A DNA stretch of 64,000 nucleotides, taken from Mycobacterium sp. 050128 (lineage in GTDB: Bacteria; Actinomycetota; Actinomycetes; Mycobacteriales; Mycobacteriaceae). The DNA lies in assembly GCF_036409155.1 (NCBI RefSeq), contig NZ_JAZGLW010000001.1, forward strand, positions 558,001 to 622,000. The letters are read 5' to 3'. The position numbers were made by a program, and so were the translations under genes. Below are positions 1-8,258 of this stretch, piece by piece. Numbering within the stretch: position 1 is the first letter of the stretch; each line of letters begins with the position of its first letter. The notes under the pieces were generated by a model. The model saw only the letters and a program-made list of their open reading frames with translations, did not search any database and was not told where the DNA came from.

Positions 1-2
1 TT

Positions 3-755
3 ACCCCACGGGCTGACCGGGTGGCGACCACCAGAGGTCTTACCCTCGCCACCACCGTGCGGGTGGTCGACCGGGTTCATCACCACACCACGCACGGTCG
101 GGCGCTTGCCCTTCCATCGCATACGACCGGCCTTGCCCCAGTTGATGTTCGCCTGCTCGGCGTTGCCCACCTCGCCGACGGTGGCGCGGCAGCGCACGTC
201 GACGCGGCGGATCTCACCACTGGGCATACGCAGCGACGCGTAGGTGCCCTCTTTACCGAGCAACTGGATGCTGGATCCGGCGGACCGCGCCATCTTGGCG
301 CCACCGCCCGGCCGCAGCTCCACGGCGTGGACCAAGGTACCGGCCGGGATGTTGCGCAGCGGCAGGTTGTTACCCGGTTTGATGTCGGCGTTGGCGCCGG
401 ACTCCACCACGTCGCCCTGCGAGAGACCAAGCGGGGCAATGATGTAGCGCTTCTCCCCATCCAGGAAGTGCAACAGCGCGATGTTGGCGGTGCGGTTCGG
501 GTCGTACTCGATCTGTGCGACCTTGGCGTTGACGCCGTCCTTGTCGTTGCGCCGGAAGTCGATCACCCGGTAGGCACGCTTGTGGCCACCGCCCTTGTGA
601 CGGGTGGTGATGCGGCCGTGGGCATTACGTCCGCCATGACCGTGCAGCGGGCGCACCAACGACTTCTCCGGCTCCGTCCGAGTGATCTCGGCGAAGTCGG
701 ACACGCTCGCGCCGCGACGACCGGGGGTCGTCGGCTTGTATTTGCGAATTGCCAT
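3..755 (-). CDS. rplB: 50S ribosomal protein L2 (C-terminus cut by window edge)
   Basis: Large-subunit protein L2, which binds 23S rRNA near the peptidyl-transferase centre. About 251 of roughly 280 residues are visible. The N-terminus reads [15 protein letters not shown] and the family signature [13 protein letters not shown] is present just before the edge; the basic C-terminal tail lies outside the window. The ATG start at 753-755 is the first in frame. It is the last visible gene of the S10 operon, downstream of rplW with a short spacer. Identification is essentially certain from sequence and gene order. Confidence 0.97.
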   Translation of the reverse strand, partial: MAIRKYKPTTPGRRGASVSDFAEITRTEPEKSLVRPLHGHGGRNAHGRITTRHKGGGHKRAYRVIDFRRNDKDGVNAKVAQIEYDPNRTANIALLHFLDGEKRYIIAPLGLSQGDVVESGANADIKPGNNLPLRNIPAGTLVHAVELRPGGGAKMARSAGSSIQLLGKEGTYASLRMPSGEIRRVDVRCRATVGEVGNAEQANINWGKAGRMRWKGKRPTVRGVVMNPVDHPHGGGEGKTSGGRHPVSPWG

Positions 756-784
756 GTCTTATCAGGTCTTTCTCTCGCGCGCGG

Positions 785-1087
785 CTAGGCCGGTGCTCCG
801 AACAGGTCAATCGGCTTGCTGCCCGCGGCCAGGGTGACGATTGCGCGCTTGGTGCCCTTGCGCTTGCCAAACCCGGTCCGGCTGCGTTTCCGCTTGCCCT
901 GACGGTTCGCGGTGTTCACCGATGCGACCTTGACGGAGAAGATCTTCTCGACAGCGATCTTGATCTGCGTCTTGTTCGAATCGGGGTGCACCACAAAGGT
1001 GTACACGTTGTCGTCGAGCAGTCCGTAGGACTTCTCCGAGATGACCGGAGCCAGGATGATGTCGCGTGGGTCAGTGACGGTCGCCAT
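785..1087 (-). CDS. rplW: 50S ribosomal protein L23
   Basis: L23 (100 aa) lines the nascent-chain exit tunnel and is the docking site for trigger factor and SRP. The N-terminal segment ([15 protein letters not shown]) and the basic mid-region that follows [16 protein letters not shown] are typical of actinobacterial L23. The ATG start shares its last base with the rplD stop codon, which indicates translational coupling inside the S10 operon. Length is normal for the family. Confidence 0.97.
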   Translation of the reverse strand: MATVTDPRDIILAPVISEKSYGLLDDNVYTFVVHPDSNKTQIKIAVEKIFSVKVASVNTANRQGKRKRSRTGFGKRKGTKRAIVTLAAGSKPIDLFGAPA

Positions 1088-1773
1088 CAGGCCGAAACCT
1101 CCACATCGTTGTTGTCAGCCCCATCGTTGTTTTCGGCACCGCCCGTTGCGGCCGCGATGTAGGCGTTGAGCGCCTCGACGCTGAACACCACGTCGTCGGC
1201 ACGCAGCACGTCATAGGTGTTGAGCTGACCCGGCGCCAGGATGTGCACACCCGGCAGGTTGCGCACGCTCTTGGCACCGGCCTCGTCGGTGCTGCCGATG
1301 ACGACCAGCACCTGCTTGCGATCGGTCAGCGTGTTCAGAAATGCCTTGGCGCTCTTGGTCGACGGAGTCTGACCCGACACCAGCTCGGTCACCGCGTGGA
1401 TGCGGCCGTTGCGGGCCCGGTCGGACAGCGCCCCGCGCAATGCGGCGGCGATCATTTTCTTCGGCGTGCGCTGGCTGTAGTCGCGCGGCTTGGGGCCGTG
1501 CACGGTGCCACCACCGGTGAACTGCGGGGCCCGCGTCGAACCCTGCCGCGCACGTCCGGTGCCCTTCTGCCGGTAGGGCTTACGGCCACCACCGCTGACC
1601 TCGCCGCGCGTCTTGGTCGAGTGCGTGCCCTGGCGAGCCGCCGCGCGCTGCGCGGTGACCACCTGGTGCATCAACGCGATATTGGCTGGCGCGTCGAACA
1701 ATTCGGCGGGCAGCTCGATGGAGCCGTCGACCTTGCCGTCCGGCGTCTTTACCTCAATCTTTACCGCTGCCAT
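1087..1773 (-). CDS. rplD: 50S ribosomal protein L4
   Basis: L4 (228 aa) binds 23S rRNA domain I and part of the exit tunnel. Residues about 45-100 carry the extended basic loop with the [17 protein letters not shown] signature. In enteric bacteria L4 also regulates the S10 operon; whether this holds in mycobacteria is not shown by the sequence. The start codon overlaps the rplC stop. The C-terminal tail ([18 protein letters not shown]) is a low-complexity Asn/Asp stretch a few residues longer than I recall for M. tuberculosis. Confidence 0.97.
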   Translation of the reverse strand: MAAVKIEVKTPDGKVDGSIELPAELFDAPANIALMHQVVTAQRAAARQGTHSTKTRGEVSGGGRKPYRQKGTGRARQGSTRAPQFTGGGTVHGPKPRDYSQRTPKKMIAAALRGALSDRARNGRIHAVTELVSGQTPSTKSAKAFLNTLTDRKQVLVVIGSTDEAGAKSVRNLPGVHILAPGQLNTYDVLRADDVVFSVEALNAYIAAATGGAENNDGADNNDVEVSA

Positions 1774-2426
1774 TACTTCTCACCTCGTTTGATCGCGGTG
1801 CGAACCACAACGAGCCCGCCGGTGCGGCCGGGGACCGCACCCTTGATCAACAGCACACCGTTCTCGGCATCGACCTTGTGCACCACCAGGTTCTGCACGG
1901 TCACTCGGTCGTTACCCATCCGGCCCGCCATCCGCGTGCCCTTGAAGACGCGCGCGGGAGTGGCGCAACCGCCGATGGAACCCGGACGACGGTGCACCGC
2001 CTGGGCACCGTGGCTGGCGCCCTGGCCACGGAAGCCGTGGCGCTTCATGGTGCCGGCGAAGCCCTTGCCCTTGGAGGTACCGGTCACGTCGACATAAGCG
2101 CCGTCGGCGAAGATCTCCGCGGTCAGCTCCTGGCCGACCTCGTACTCGGCGGCCGCCTCCGGGTTGTCCAGACGCAGCTCAGCCAGGTGACGGCGCGGGT
2201 TGACGCCCGCGGCGGTGTACTGGCCCGTGACGGGCTTGTTGACTTTCCGCGGGCTGATTTCGCCGTAGGCCAACTGCACGGCGCTGTAGCCGTCGAGTTC
2301 CGGGGTGCGGATGCGCGTGACCACGTTGGGCCCGGCCTTGACCACCGTCACCGGAACGACCCGGTTGTTCTCGTCGAACACCTGCGTCATGCCCAGCTTG
2401 GTACCCAGAATGCCTTTTCTTGCCAT
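1773..2426 (-). CDS. rplC: 50S ribosomal protein L3
   Basis: L3 (217 aa) is an early 23S rRNA-binding assembly protein whose central loop reaches the peptidyl-transferase centre. The N-terminus [17 protein letters not shown] and the central [20 protein letters not shown] loop are diagnostic. It lies 15 nt downstream of rpsJ and overlaps the rplD start by one base. Length and start are normal. Confidence 0.97.
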   Translation of the reverse strand: MARKGILGTKLGMTQVFDENNRVVPVTVVKAGPNVVTRIRTPELDGYSAVQLAYGEISPRKVNKPVTGQYTAAGVNPRRHLAELRLDNPEAAAEYEVGQELTAEIFADGAYVDVTGTSKGKGFAGTMKRHGFRGQGASHGAQAVHRRPGSIGGCATPARVFKGTRMAGRMGNDRVTVQNLVVHKVDAENGVLLIKGAVPGRTGGLVVVRTAIKRGEK

Positions 2427-2441
2427 GAGTTCGCCGATCCC

Positions 2442-2747
2442 CTATTGGATGTTGACGTCGACACTGGCCGGAAGATCGATACGCATCAGCGCGTCAACGG
2501 TCTTCGGCGTCGGATCAAGAATGTCGATCAACCGCTTGTGGGTGCGCATCTCGAAGTGCTCCCGCGAGTCCTTGTACTTGTGCGGGGAGCGGATGACGCA
2601 ATACACATTCTTCTCGGTCGGCAGCGGCACCGGCCCTACGACGCTGGCACCCGTACGGACGACGGTCTCGACGATCTTGCGCGCCGAGGCGTCAATGGCC
2701 TCATGGTCGTAGGCCTTAAGCCTGATGCGGATCTTCTGTCCCGCCAC
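2442..2747 (-). CDS. rpsJ: 30S ribosomal protein S10
   Basis: S10 (101 aa) is a small-subunit head protein and the NusG/NusE contact in antitermination. The chosen GTG start (2745-2747) gives [19 protein letters not shown] and has a Shine-Dalgarno AGGAGA a few bases upstream; an in-frame extension to 2915 is Arg/Gly-rich and not S10-like. First gene of the S10 operon, preceded by a leader with a perfect 20-nt palindrome. Confidence 0.97.
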   Translation of the reverse strand: MAGQKIRIRLKAYDHEAIDASARKIVETVVRTGASVVGPVPLPTEKNVYCVIRSPHKYKDSREHFEMRTHKRLIDILDPTPKTVDALMRIDLPASVDVNIQ

Positions 2748-2772
2748 GCTTCTCCTACCCTCACTACTCTTG

Positions 2773-2792
2773 AGGCCCGGATATCCGGGCCT
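2773..2792 (-). promoter_or_regulatory. Perfect 20-nt palindrome in the S10-operon leader
   Basis: The sequence AGGCCCGGATATCCGGGCCT is a perfect inverted repeat located about 25 nt upstream of the rpsJ start codon. As RNA it would form a stable stem in the 5' UTR. Its place suggests a leader-control hairpin or an attenuation element for the operon, but function is inferred from position only. Confidence 0.5.
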
Positions 2793-3030
2793 GGTGCCCC
2801 CGGCGCGCCGACCCGACCCGGCCCCTCTGGGCCGATCGAGCGCCGCGCCGGATACTGCGCCGCTGTTTACCTGTCGTGGTTCACCGGCCCCCGCGGTCGG
2901 GCGTGTCACCCTCACACAGCCTTGTTCGCGGCCAGAAAAAAAGTCGCTCCAAGGATGGGACCGGACGCGCCCGTTTGGGCGCTGGTCGTATGCCCGGCCA
3001 GGCGCGAACCCGGCTCAAGGCAACCCGAAC

Positions 3031-3058
3031 AGTATGCCCTAGATCATGGCCCAAACAA
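3031..3058 (-). promoter_or_regulatory. Candidate sigma-A-type promoter of the S10 operon
   Basis: Read on the minus strand, a -35-like TTGTTT (3053-3058) is followed after 16 nt by a -10-like CATACT (3031-3036). This places transcription start roughly 270-280 nt before rpsJ, giving a long leader. The rest of the 2748-3415 interval holds the leader and the coding-like fragment described separately. Confidence 0.4.
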
Positions 3059-3279
3059 AATTGCGCCCAAATCCCGGCCAGAATCTCGCGACCAGGTCAG
3101 ATAGGCGATTTTGAACAGGTACAAGGACCGCGGTCCTTCGCCGACGGCGACCCGGCACTGAGCGTTAGTTTCGGGCACAGATTCGGGCAGGGGAAACCAG
3201 GTGCGGATGCGGCCGCGAGGGTGACCGACCCCATCGCGTACACCGACGAGGCCCGATTTCATGCGGCGCCGGCCCAGTT

Positions 3280-3450
3280 ACGCGCACACGCGCCGGTTTC
3301 GCGGGTCGACCATGCGCCGTACCGCCGTTCTGGGCCATCGCCAAGTCCGCCGATCAGCTGGCGATCGAGCGCGCGGACGACCTCTCGATCAACGTCACGA
3401 CGTTCGGCGGTGGGCTCAAGCACCTGCCGATTCGGTACTCGCTGCGCTAG
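3280..3450 (+). pseudogene. Coding-like 3' gene remnant ending at TAG 3448-3450
   Basis: One forward frame reads like genuine protein at its end (for example FWAIAKSADQLAIERADDL, then GGGLKHLPIRYSLR before the stop), with G/C-rich third positions and balanced composition. The frame is open only back to a stop at 3166-3168 and offers no convincing start, and its upstream half loses protein character. I read it as the 3' end of a decayed gene; the parent family was not recognised. Its last 35 nt overlap the 3' end of the convergent TetR gene. Confidence 0.35.
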
Positions 3451-4024
3451 CCCTGCCCTGCGCGCGCTGAACGTGCAGGAAACCGTCGACGGCCGCGAAC
3501 GCGCATTCCCGATAGTCGAAATCCGGCAGCGTGGACAGACGCCCCAGCACCAGCGGGCCGATCAGCAGGGCGATAGCCCGGGATCGGTCCACCTCACCCA
3601 GTTCCGCGGCCTGCGGGCTATCGAACAAGGCGTCGAACGGCGCCGCGTACTGCTGAGCGATGCGTTCGCGAAGTGTGGTGATCGCCGGGCTGTCGGTGCA
3701 ATTGTCGTGGTGAGGTTGTGGCAAACCTTCCAGGTCGCGACCCAGCGCCAACCACGACATGGCGGTCATGAGCGCGGGCGCCTGGGCCACCGATTCGGCT
3801 TGGGCCAGCACCAGGGCGACCAGCCGATCCCGCAGCGAGCCCTCGTCGGGCGGTATCGGGGACGGCGGTATCAGGCTGTTGAACGCCGCCGCCAGCAAAT
3901 CATTGCCACTCGGGAAGTGGCGATACAGGGTGGCTCTCGCTACGTTGGCGGTACGGGTGACCGCTTCCACGGTCACCGCACTGGGGCCCCCGGAGTTGAG
4001 CAGCGTCGCGGCGGCTTCCAGCAA
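3416..4024 (-). CDS. TetR-family transcriptional regulator (divergent from MFS pump)
   Basis: A TetR/AcrR repressor of about 202 aa. The helix-turn-helix covers residues about 12-40 (VTRTANVARATLYRHF), followed by a helical ligand-binding domain. TTG at 4022-4024 is the only canonical start, but it cuts off the basic arm usually present before the first helix: the frame is open upstream and encodes STDPRPARSRARLLEA. A strong Shine-Dalgarno (AGGGAGGTGA) precedes an ATC codon at 4070-4072 with 6 nt spacing, so initiation at a rare ATC codon is possible. Divergent from the pump gene with twin operator-like palindromes between, so it probably represses the pump. Confidence 0.85.
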   Translation of the reverse strand: MLEAAATLLNSGGPSAVTVEAVTRTANVARATLYRHFPSGNDLLAAAFNSLIPPSPIPPDEGSLRDRLVALVLAQAESVAQAPALMTAMSWLALGRDLEGLPQPHHDNCTDSPAITTLRERIAQQYAAPFDALFDSPQAAELGEVDRSRAIALLIGPLVLGRLSTLPDFDYRECAFAAVDGFLHVQRAQGRASAASTESAGA

Positions 4025-4099
4025 ACGAGCCCGCGATCGCGCGGGTCGGGGATCCGTACTTCCCTCGGTGATTGTGACTCACCTCCCTGTTTAGAAACA

Positions 4100-4133
4100 A
4101 GACCATCGGTCTATCTACGAGACTATTGGTCTC
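4100..4133. promoter_or_regulatory. Twin TetR operator palindromes between regulator and MFS gene
   Basis: Two inverted repeats sit side by side: AGACC-ATC-GGTCT (4100-4112) and GAGAC-TATTG-GTCTC (4119-4133). Both have perfect 5-bp arms sharing the AGAC/GTCT core, and their centres are 20 bp apart, about two helical turns. This arrangement is typical of TetR dimers binding on the same DNA face. Confidence 0.7.
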
Positions 4134-4168
4134 GAAACTTCGCGGCCCCCGAAGGGAGGCGCATCTCC

Positions 4169-5794
4169 ATGGTCGATGTCTTGACCCGGCCTGACCAGCG
4201 TACTGATGCAGTGAACATTGGCGGTAGCCCGCGCGCGCGGGTCTGGACCCTCGCGGTCGCCTGCATGGGGGTCGCGCTGGTGGTCGCATCCATGACCGCG
4301 CTGGGTGACCTCGCGGTGGCAACCTCGGCGACGCAGTCGCAGTTGAACTGGATCGTCGACGGATACACCGTGGCGCTGGCCTGCCTGCTGCTGCCGGCCG
4401 GGGCGATCGGTGATCGCTACGGCAGACGCGGCGCGCTGCTGACCGGCCTGGTGGTGTTCGCGCTCGGCTCGGCGACGCCGGCAATCTTGCACGCCCCCAT
4501 GCAAATCATCGCGGGGCGCGCGGTGGCCGGTGTCGGCGCGGCGTTCGTCATGCCCGCGACACTGTCACTGCTGACCGTGGCCTACCCGAAGGACGATCGG
4601 ATGAAGGCCGTCGGCATCTGGGCCGGCACCGCGGGATCCGGCGGGGTCTTCGGCTTGATCGGATCCGGCCTGCTGCTGCGCTTCTGGGATTGGCATGCGA
4701 TCTTCTGGTCACTGGGCATCGCGGGGCTGGTGATCTTCGCCCTGGCGTGCACCGTCTCGTCGTCGCGCGACGCCAACGCTCCCCGCATCGACGCGCTGGG
4801 TGCGGTCCTGATCGGTGCCGCCGTCGCGATCGCGGTGGCCGCCATCCTGGAAGCCCCCACTCGCGGCTGGGACGATCCGCTGGTCTGGGGCGGGATGGCC
4901 GCCGGGGCGATCATCGCGGCGCTGTTCGGTGTCGTCGAATTCCGCCGGCGGCAACCACTTCTCGACGTGCGACTGTTCGCCGACCCCAATTTCGCCACCG
5001 GGGTGGCAGCGATCGTCGTTCTGTTCGGTGCGACGTTTGGTTTCTTCTACATCGGCATGCAGTACGTCCAGCAGATCATGGGCTATTCACCGCTGACGAC
5101 GGCAATAGCCTTCGGCCCCTTCATGATTCCACTGGGCATCTTCTCGGCGCTGTCGTTCTGGTATGTGCCGAAGCTAGGGCTGCGGCTGGTGCTGTTCATC
5201 GGCACGCTGCTGATGGCGGTTGGTTTTGCGTGCATGTACACCCTCGACCTGCACTCGAGTTACTCCCAGTTCGCGTGGCCGACGTTGATCCTGGCCACCG
5301 GCATCGGGATCTGCACGGCACCAACGACTTCGGCGATCATGGGCGCGGTTCCCGACGAAAAGCAGGGTGTGGCCTCGGCGGTGAACGACACCTCGCGCGA
5401 GATGGGCGGGGCATTGGGCATCGCCGTGGCGGGTTCGATCCTGGCCGGACGCTATTCCCACGAGCTCGCGCCCCAACTGGCGAGCTTCCCGCCGGCGGTG
5501 CGGGTCCCGGCCACCGACTCGCTGGCCAAGGCCGTCGAGGTGGCCGGCCAGCTCGGCCCGCAAGGAGCCAAGCTCGCCGAGCTGAGCAAGACCGCCTTCC
5601 TGACCGCTATGCATGCGTCGACGATCGTGATGGCCGCGATCGTCGCGGTGATTTCGCTGCTGATCGGGGTGTGGGCACCCGGTCGGGACGGAAGGCAGCT
5701 GCGCCTGGTGCGCCGGGCCCGGTACCGCCGGCGTCAGGCCGCAGCGACGGCGGATCAGGCGAGCGCGATCAGTCCCGACGTCGCCGATCGATAG
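4169..5794 (+). CDS. MFS drug-efflux transporter, DHA2 (14-TM) family
   Basis: A 541-aa proton-driven multidrug exporter of the EmrB/QacA type. After a short cytoplasmic N-terminus the first membrane segment begins near residue 28. Motif A-like GDRYGRRGALL lies in the loop between TM2 and TM3, and about 14 hydrophobic segments follow; the TM5 region contains a glycine-rich GTAGSGGVFGLIGSG stretch. The C-terminal tail is basic. ATG 4169 is chosen because GGGAGG precedes it; an open frame further upstream is not protein-like and crosses the divergent regulator. Substrate unknown; regulated by the adjacent TetR protein by inference. Confidence 0.9.
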   Translation: MVDVLTRPDQRTDAVNIGGSPRARVWTLAVACMGVALVVASMTALGDLAVATSATQSQLNWIVDGYTVALACLLLPAGAIGDRYGRRGALLTGLVVFALGSATPAILHAPMQIIAGRAVAGVGAAFVMPATLSLLTVAYPKDDRMKAVGIWAGTAGSGGVFGLIGSGLLLRFWDWHAIFWSLGIAGLVIFALACTVSSSRDANAPRIDALGAVLIGAAVAIAVAAILEAPTRGWDDPLVWGGMAAGAIIAALFGVVEFRRRQPLLDVRLFADPNFATGVAAIVVLFGATFGFFYIGMQYVQQIMGYSPLTTAIAFGPFMIPLGIFSALSFWYVPKLGLRLVLFIGTLLMAVGFACMYTLDLHSSYSQFAWPTLILATGIGICTAPTTSAIMGAVPDEKQGVASAVNDTSREMGGALGIAVAGSILAGRYSHELAPQLASFPPAVRVPATDSLAKAVEVAGQLGPQGAKLAELSKTAFLTAMHASTIVMAAIVAVISLLIGVWAPGRDGRQLRLVRRARYRRRQAAATADQASAISPDVADR

Positions 5795-5966
5795 CCGCCT
5801 CACCGCCGAGCCGAATGGCGGCCCACCGGCCGATCACCACGCCAGGCAGCAATCGAAATGCCGGACGGCAGAGCGAAAGACGCATAATGCCGGCGTCCAA
5901 GACGGGATCCGTGCGTTCGGTGCCGCTGGCCAAAATTGGCGCCTCAGAGGTACTTGAAACGACCAA
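5769..5966 (-). pseudogene. Coding-like minus-strand fragment (65 codons), possible gene remnant
   Basis: The frame ends in a protein-like segment (LSLCRPAFRLLPGVVIGRW, then a short basic tail) with reasonable codon use, and its 3' end overlaps the MFS 3' end by 26 nt. The N-terminal part looks random and no ribosome-binding site is seen. It may be the surviving C-terminus of a lost gene. Family not recognised. Confidence 0.25.
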
Positions 5967-6819
5967 TTCGTTCTGGTATCAGAGATATATATCGACAGGG
6001 ACAGGTCATCTCGCAGGGTGAGGTGGATGTGATGTTGATGGGTATTGACCCACGCAGGCAACGAGTACGTTGGTCGTCACCGGCGCCGGGCGCCGATGTG
6101 CCGCCGGCATTGTCGCCGCCGGTCTGCTTGTCTCGGTGGACAATTCGCTCCGCCTCGATGCCCGCATCGGATCGGCCGTTCAGTGGGGTGATCACGTGAC
6201 AGTGGTGATCGAGCCCTGCTGCCCGGCGATGATGGAGGCGGCGGCCATCGTGGAGGCCGAGTGGATACGCGTGAGCAGGTCGAGCGAACCGGATGGTCAT
6301 GCAACGTGTGAGCTGCCCGCTGGGCAGTCGTGTCCGCGCCGAACACGCGCCGTAGTGACCCTGCGGCCCACGTCGCACGTGGGGTCCGCTGAGTGCGGTA
6401 GGCCAGGTGCACGCTGGCCCGTCACCATGGTGTGGCCGCGCCAGCGATCGCCCCCGCTGCAGTCGTGATTGCCACTGCAACAAGAGCATTCGAGCGCAAG
6501 GAGGTGATCTGCTAGACGAGCCATCGCATACCGAGGTGATACGGCTGTCATGCCGTCCACGAATATTGCGACGCATTACTCGCGCATGACGCACCATTAT
6601 CTGCGCGCGCACCGCCACTGGTCGTGGCCGTTTACGTGGAACGCATGAACGCAGTCTCATCGGGCGGGTCGCGCTCTTCGGCCTCTCGACGAACCGAGCG
6701 CGGCCCGCCCATCTACCTCTACCCTCTCTTGGGGGGCCGTACAGCATCCCCGAGCATCACCGTTGCCATATCGACTGGCAGACAACATATTTCATCATCC
6801 CGTCGGGCCTGGCGCTTAT
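5795..6819. other. About 1 kb without a credible gene between MFS gene and mftG
   Basis: Apart from the small remnant at 5769-5966, frames in this stretch are rich in Arg/His/Cys and lack ribosome-binding sites. An AT-rich patch occurs at about 5955-6000. M. tuberculosis carries two small hypothetical genes (Rv0698, Rv0699) in this position; I see no intact counterpart. The composition suggests degraded sequence. Confidence 0.5.
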
Positions 6820-8250
6820 TCACCGGAGGAATTCCGCCCCGCGGTGCCCCAGCATCACGATGGTCGCATGCGGCCCACGGCTGGTGATGAAGGGCAGGAT
6901 GGAGCCGTCGATCACCCAAAGGTTGTCCATCCCGTACACCCGGCACCGAGGGTCGACGACGGCGTGCGGGTCACCGTCGGTACCCATCGGGGCGCTGGCA
7001 CACAGGTGCTGCGACGTCGCCCATACCGGCGGCCCGACGTATGTTGCCGCACTGGCGATTTCACGTGCCAGCTCGCTGCCGCGGCGCAGCGCGGCGACGT
7101 CCTCGGGTTCGCTGTCGTAGCGATGCTCGATTCGCGGGGACACGGCCGGATCCGCGGACACCAGCGAGATGCGCCCGCGCGCCCGTGGCTGCATCAACGC
7201 GACCCCGAGATGCGGCCAGTCGGGATGCCCGGCGGTGCCGTCACCGGTCATCGCGACGAACCCACCCGTGTACGGCCTGATCTCGATATCGTCGGCGGCG
7301 TTGAGCACCACCTCCAGCACGGGTCGCCCGGTGGCCACACTCCAGTCGGTGGGCAGCACCCATTCGGGGTGATCGCGGCAGTTCATCCCCACCGGAAGCG
7401 GCGCGACCACCGGCACACCGAGTGCCCGCAGCATCGCCTCGTCGCCGATGCCGGACAGCATCAGCAGCTGCGCTGATTGAATAGCACCGCCACACAGGAC
7501 GATTCGGTCGGCGGTCAGCGTCGCCGGGCCTTGCGGGCCCACCACGTCGACCCCGACAGTAACGGTGCCGTTGAATCGCAGCCGCACGGCCCGAGTCTGC
7601 GACAGCAGGGTCAGGTTGGATCGCCCCAGCGCCGGAAGCAGATATCCGGCGCCCGACCCGATCCGGACGCCGTCGACGATGTTGAGCGGCACCGCACCGA
7701 CACCCGGGACCAGCTCGGGCCCGCAATCGTTGAGGTCGGCAATCCAGGAAAACCCGGCGGTCTGCGCCGCGGCGATGAAACGCTCAGTGGTACCGGTCAT
7801 TTCGCGTGTCCGGCGAACCAGAATCGGCCCGTTGTCGCCGTGGGCGGGACCGGTGAAGTCGAGGTCGGTCTCGATGGCCCGGAAATGGTCGGCCACGTCG
7901 GACCACGCCCAGCCCGGTATTGCGGCCCGATCGAAATCGCGTGGCAATCCGCGGCAGAAGTATCCGCCGTTGACCGCCCCCGAGCCGCCGAGCGTCGCCC
8001 CCCGCACGATCGGCAGTTCCCGAACGGGCTGATCGGTGATCCGACTCGCAAAGCGCGCCACCAGCGGACTGCCCGCCCCGATCGGCAGCTGCAGCCCGTT
8101 GGCGGTTTGGGCCAGCAGCGCCGGGTCGGCGAGCGCGGGGCCGGCCTCGAGGACGGTCACGGACTGGGCGGGGTCGGCGGAAAGACGTTCGGCAACAACG
8201 GATCCAGCACTTCCGGCGCCGACGATCAGCACATCGCTGTGCGTTGTCAA
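6820..8250 (-). CDS. mftG: Mycofactocin system GMC-family dehydrogenase MftG
   Basis: A 476-aa flavoprotein of the glucose-methanol-choline family. The N-terminal ADP-binding motif VGAGSAGSVVAERL is at residues about 10-25, the GMC signature GATLGGSGAVNGG at about 85-97, and the C-terminal catalytic His region near ICASAPMGTDGDPHAVVDP / MDNLWVIDGSI. MftG is reported to link reduced mycofactocin to the respiratory chain. TTG (8248-8250) is chosen as start, 8 nt after the mftF stop, because the dinucleotide motif begins just after it and the length then matches known orthologues; an upstream ATG at 8319 would overlap mftF. Confidence 0.93.
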   Translation of the reverse strand: MTTHSDVLIVGAGSAGSVVAERLSADPAQSVTVLEAGPALADPALLAQTANGLQLPIGAGSPLVARFASRITDQPVRELPIVRGATLGGSGAVNGGYFCRGLPRDFDRAAIPGWAWSDVADHFRAIETDLDFTGPAHGDNGPILVRRTREMTGTTERFIAAAQTAGFSWIADLNDCGPELVPGVGAVPLNIVDGVRIGSGAGYLLPALGRSNLTLLSQTRAVRLRFNGTVTVGVDVVGPQGPATLTADRIVLCGGAIQSAQLLMLSGIGDEAMLRALGVPVVAPLPVGMNCRDHPEWVLPTDWSVATGRPVLEVVLNAADDIEIRPYTGGFVAMTGDGTAGHPDWPHLGVALMQPRARGRISLVSADPAVSPRIEHRYDSEPEDVAALRRGSELAREIASAATYVGPPVWATSQHLCASAPMGTDGDPHAVVDPRCRVYGMDNLWVIDGSILPFITSRGPHATIVMLGHRGAEFLR

Positions 8251-8258
8251 GGTGCCGG

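Noticed and set aside
6070..6468. Plus-strand 132-codon frame in the same gap
   Set aside because: The first 50 residues look plausible, but codon pattern and the Arg/Pro/Cys-rich remainder do not; TTG start without ribosome-binding site.
5944..6747. Minus-strand 267-codon frame between MFS gene and mftG
   Set aside because: Rich in Arg, His, Cys and Pro throughout with no domain pattern or ribosome-binding site; not protein-like.
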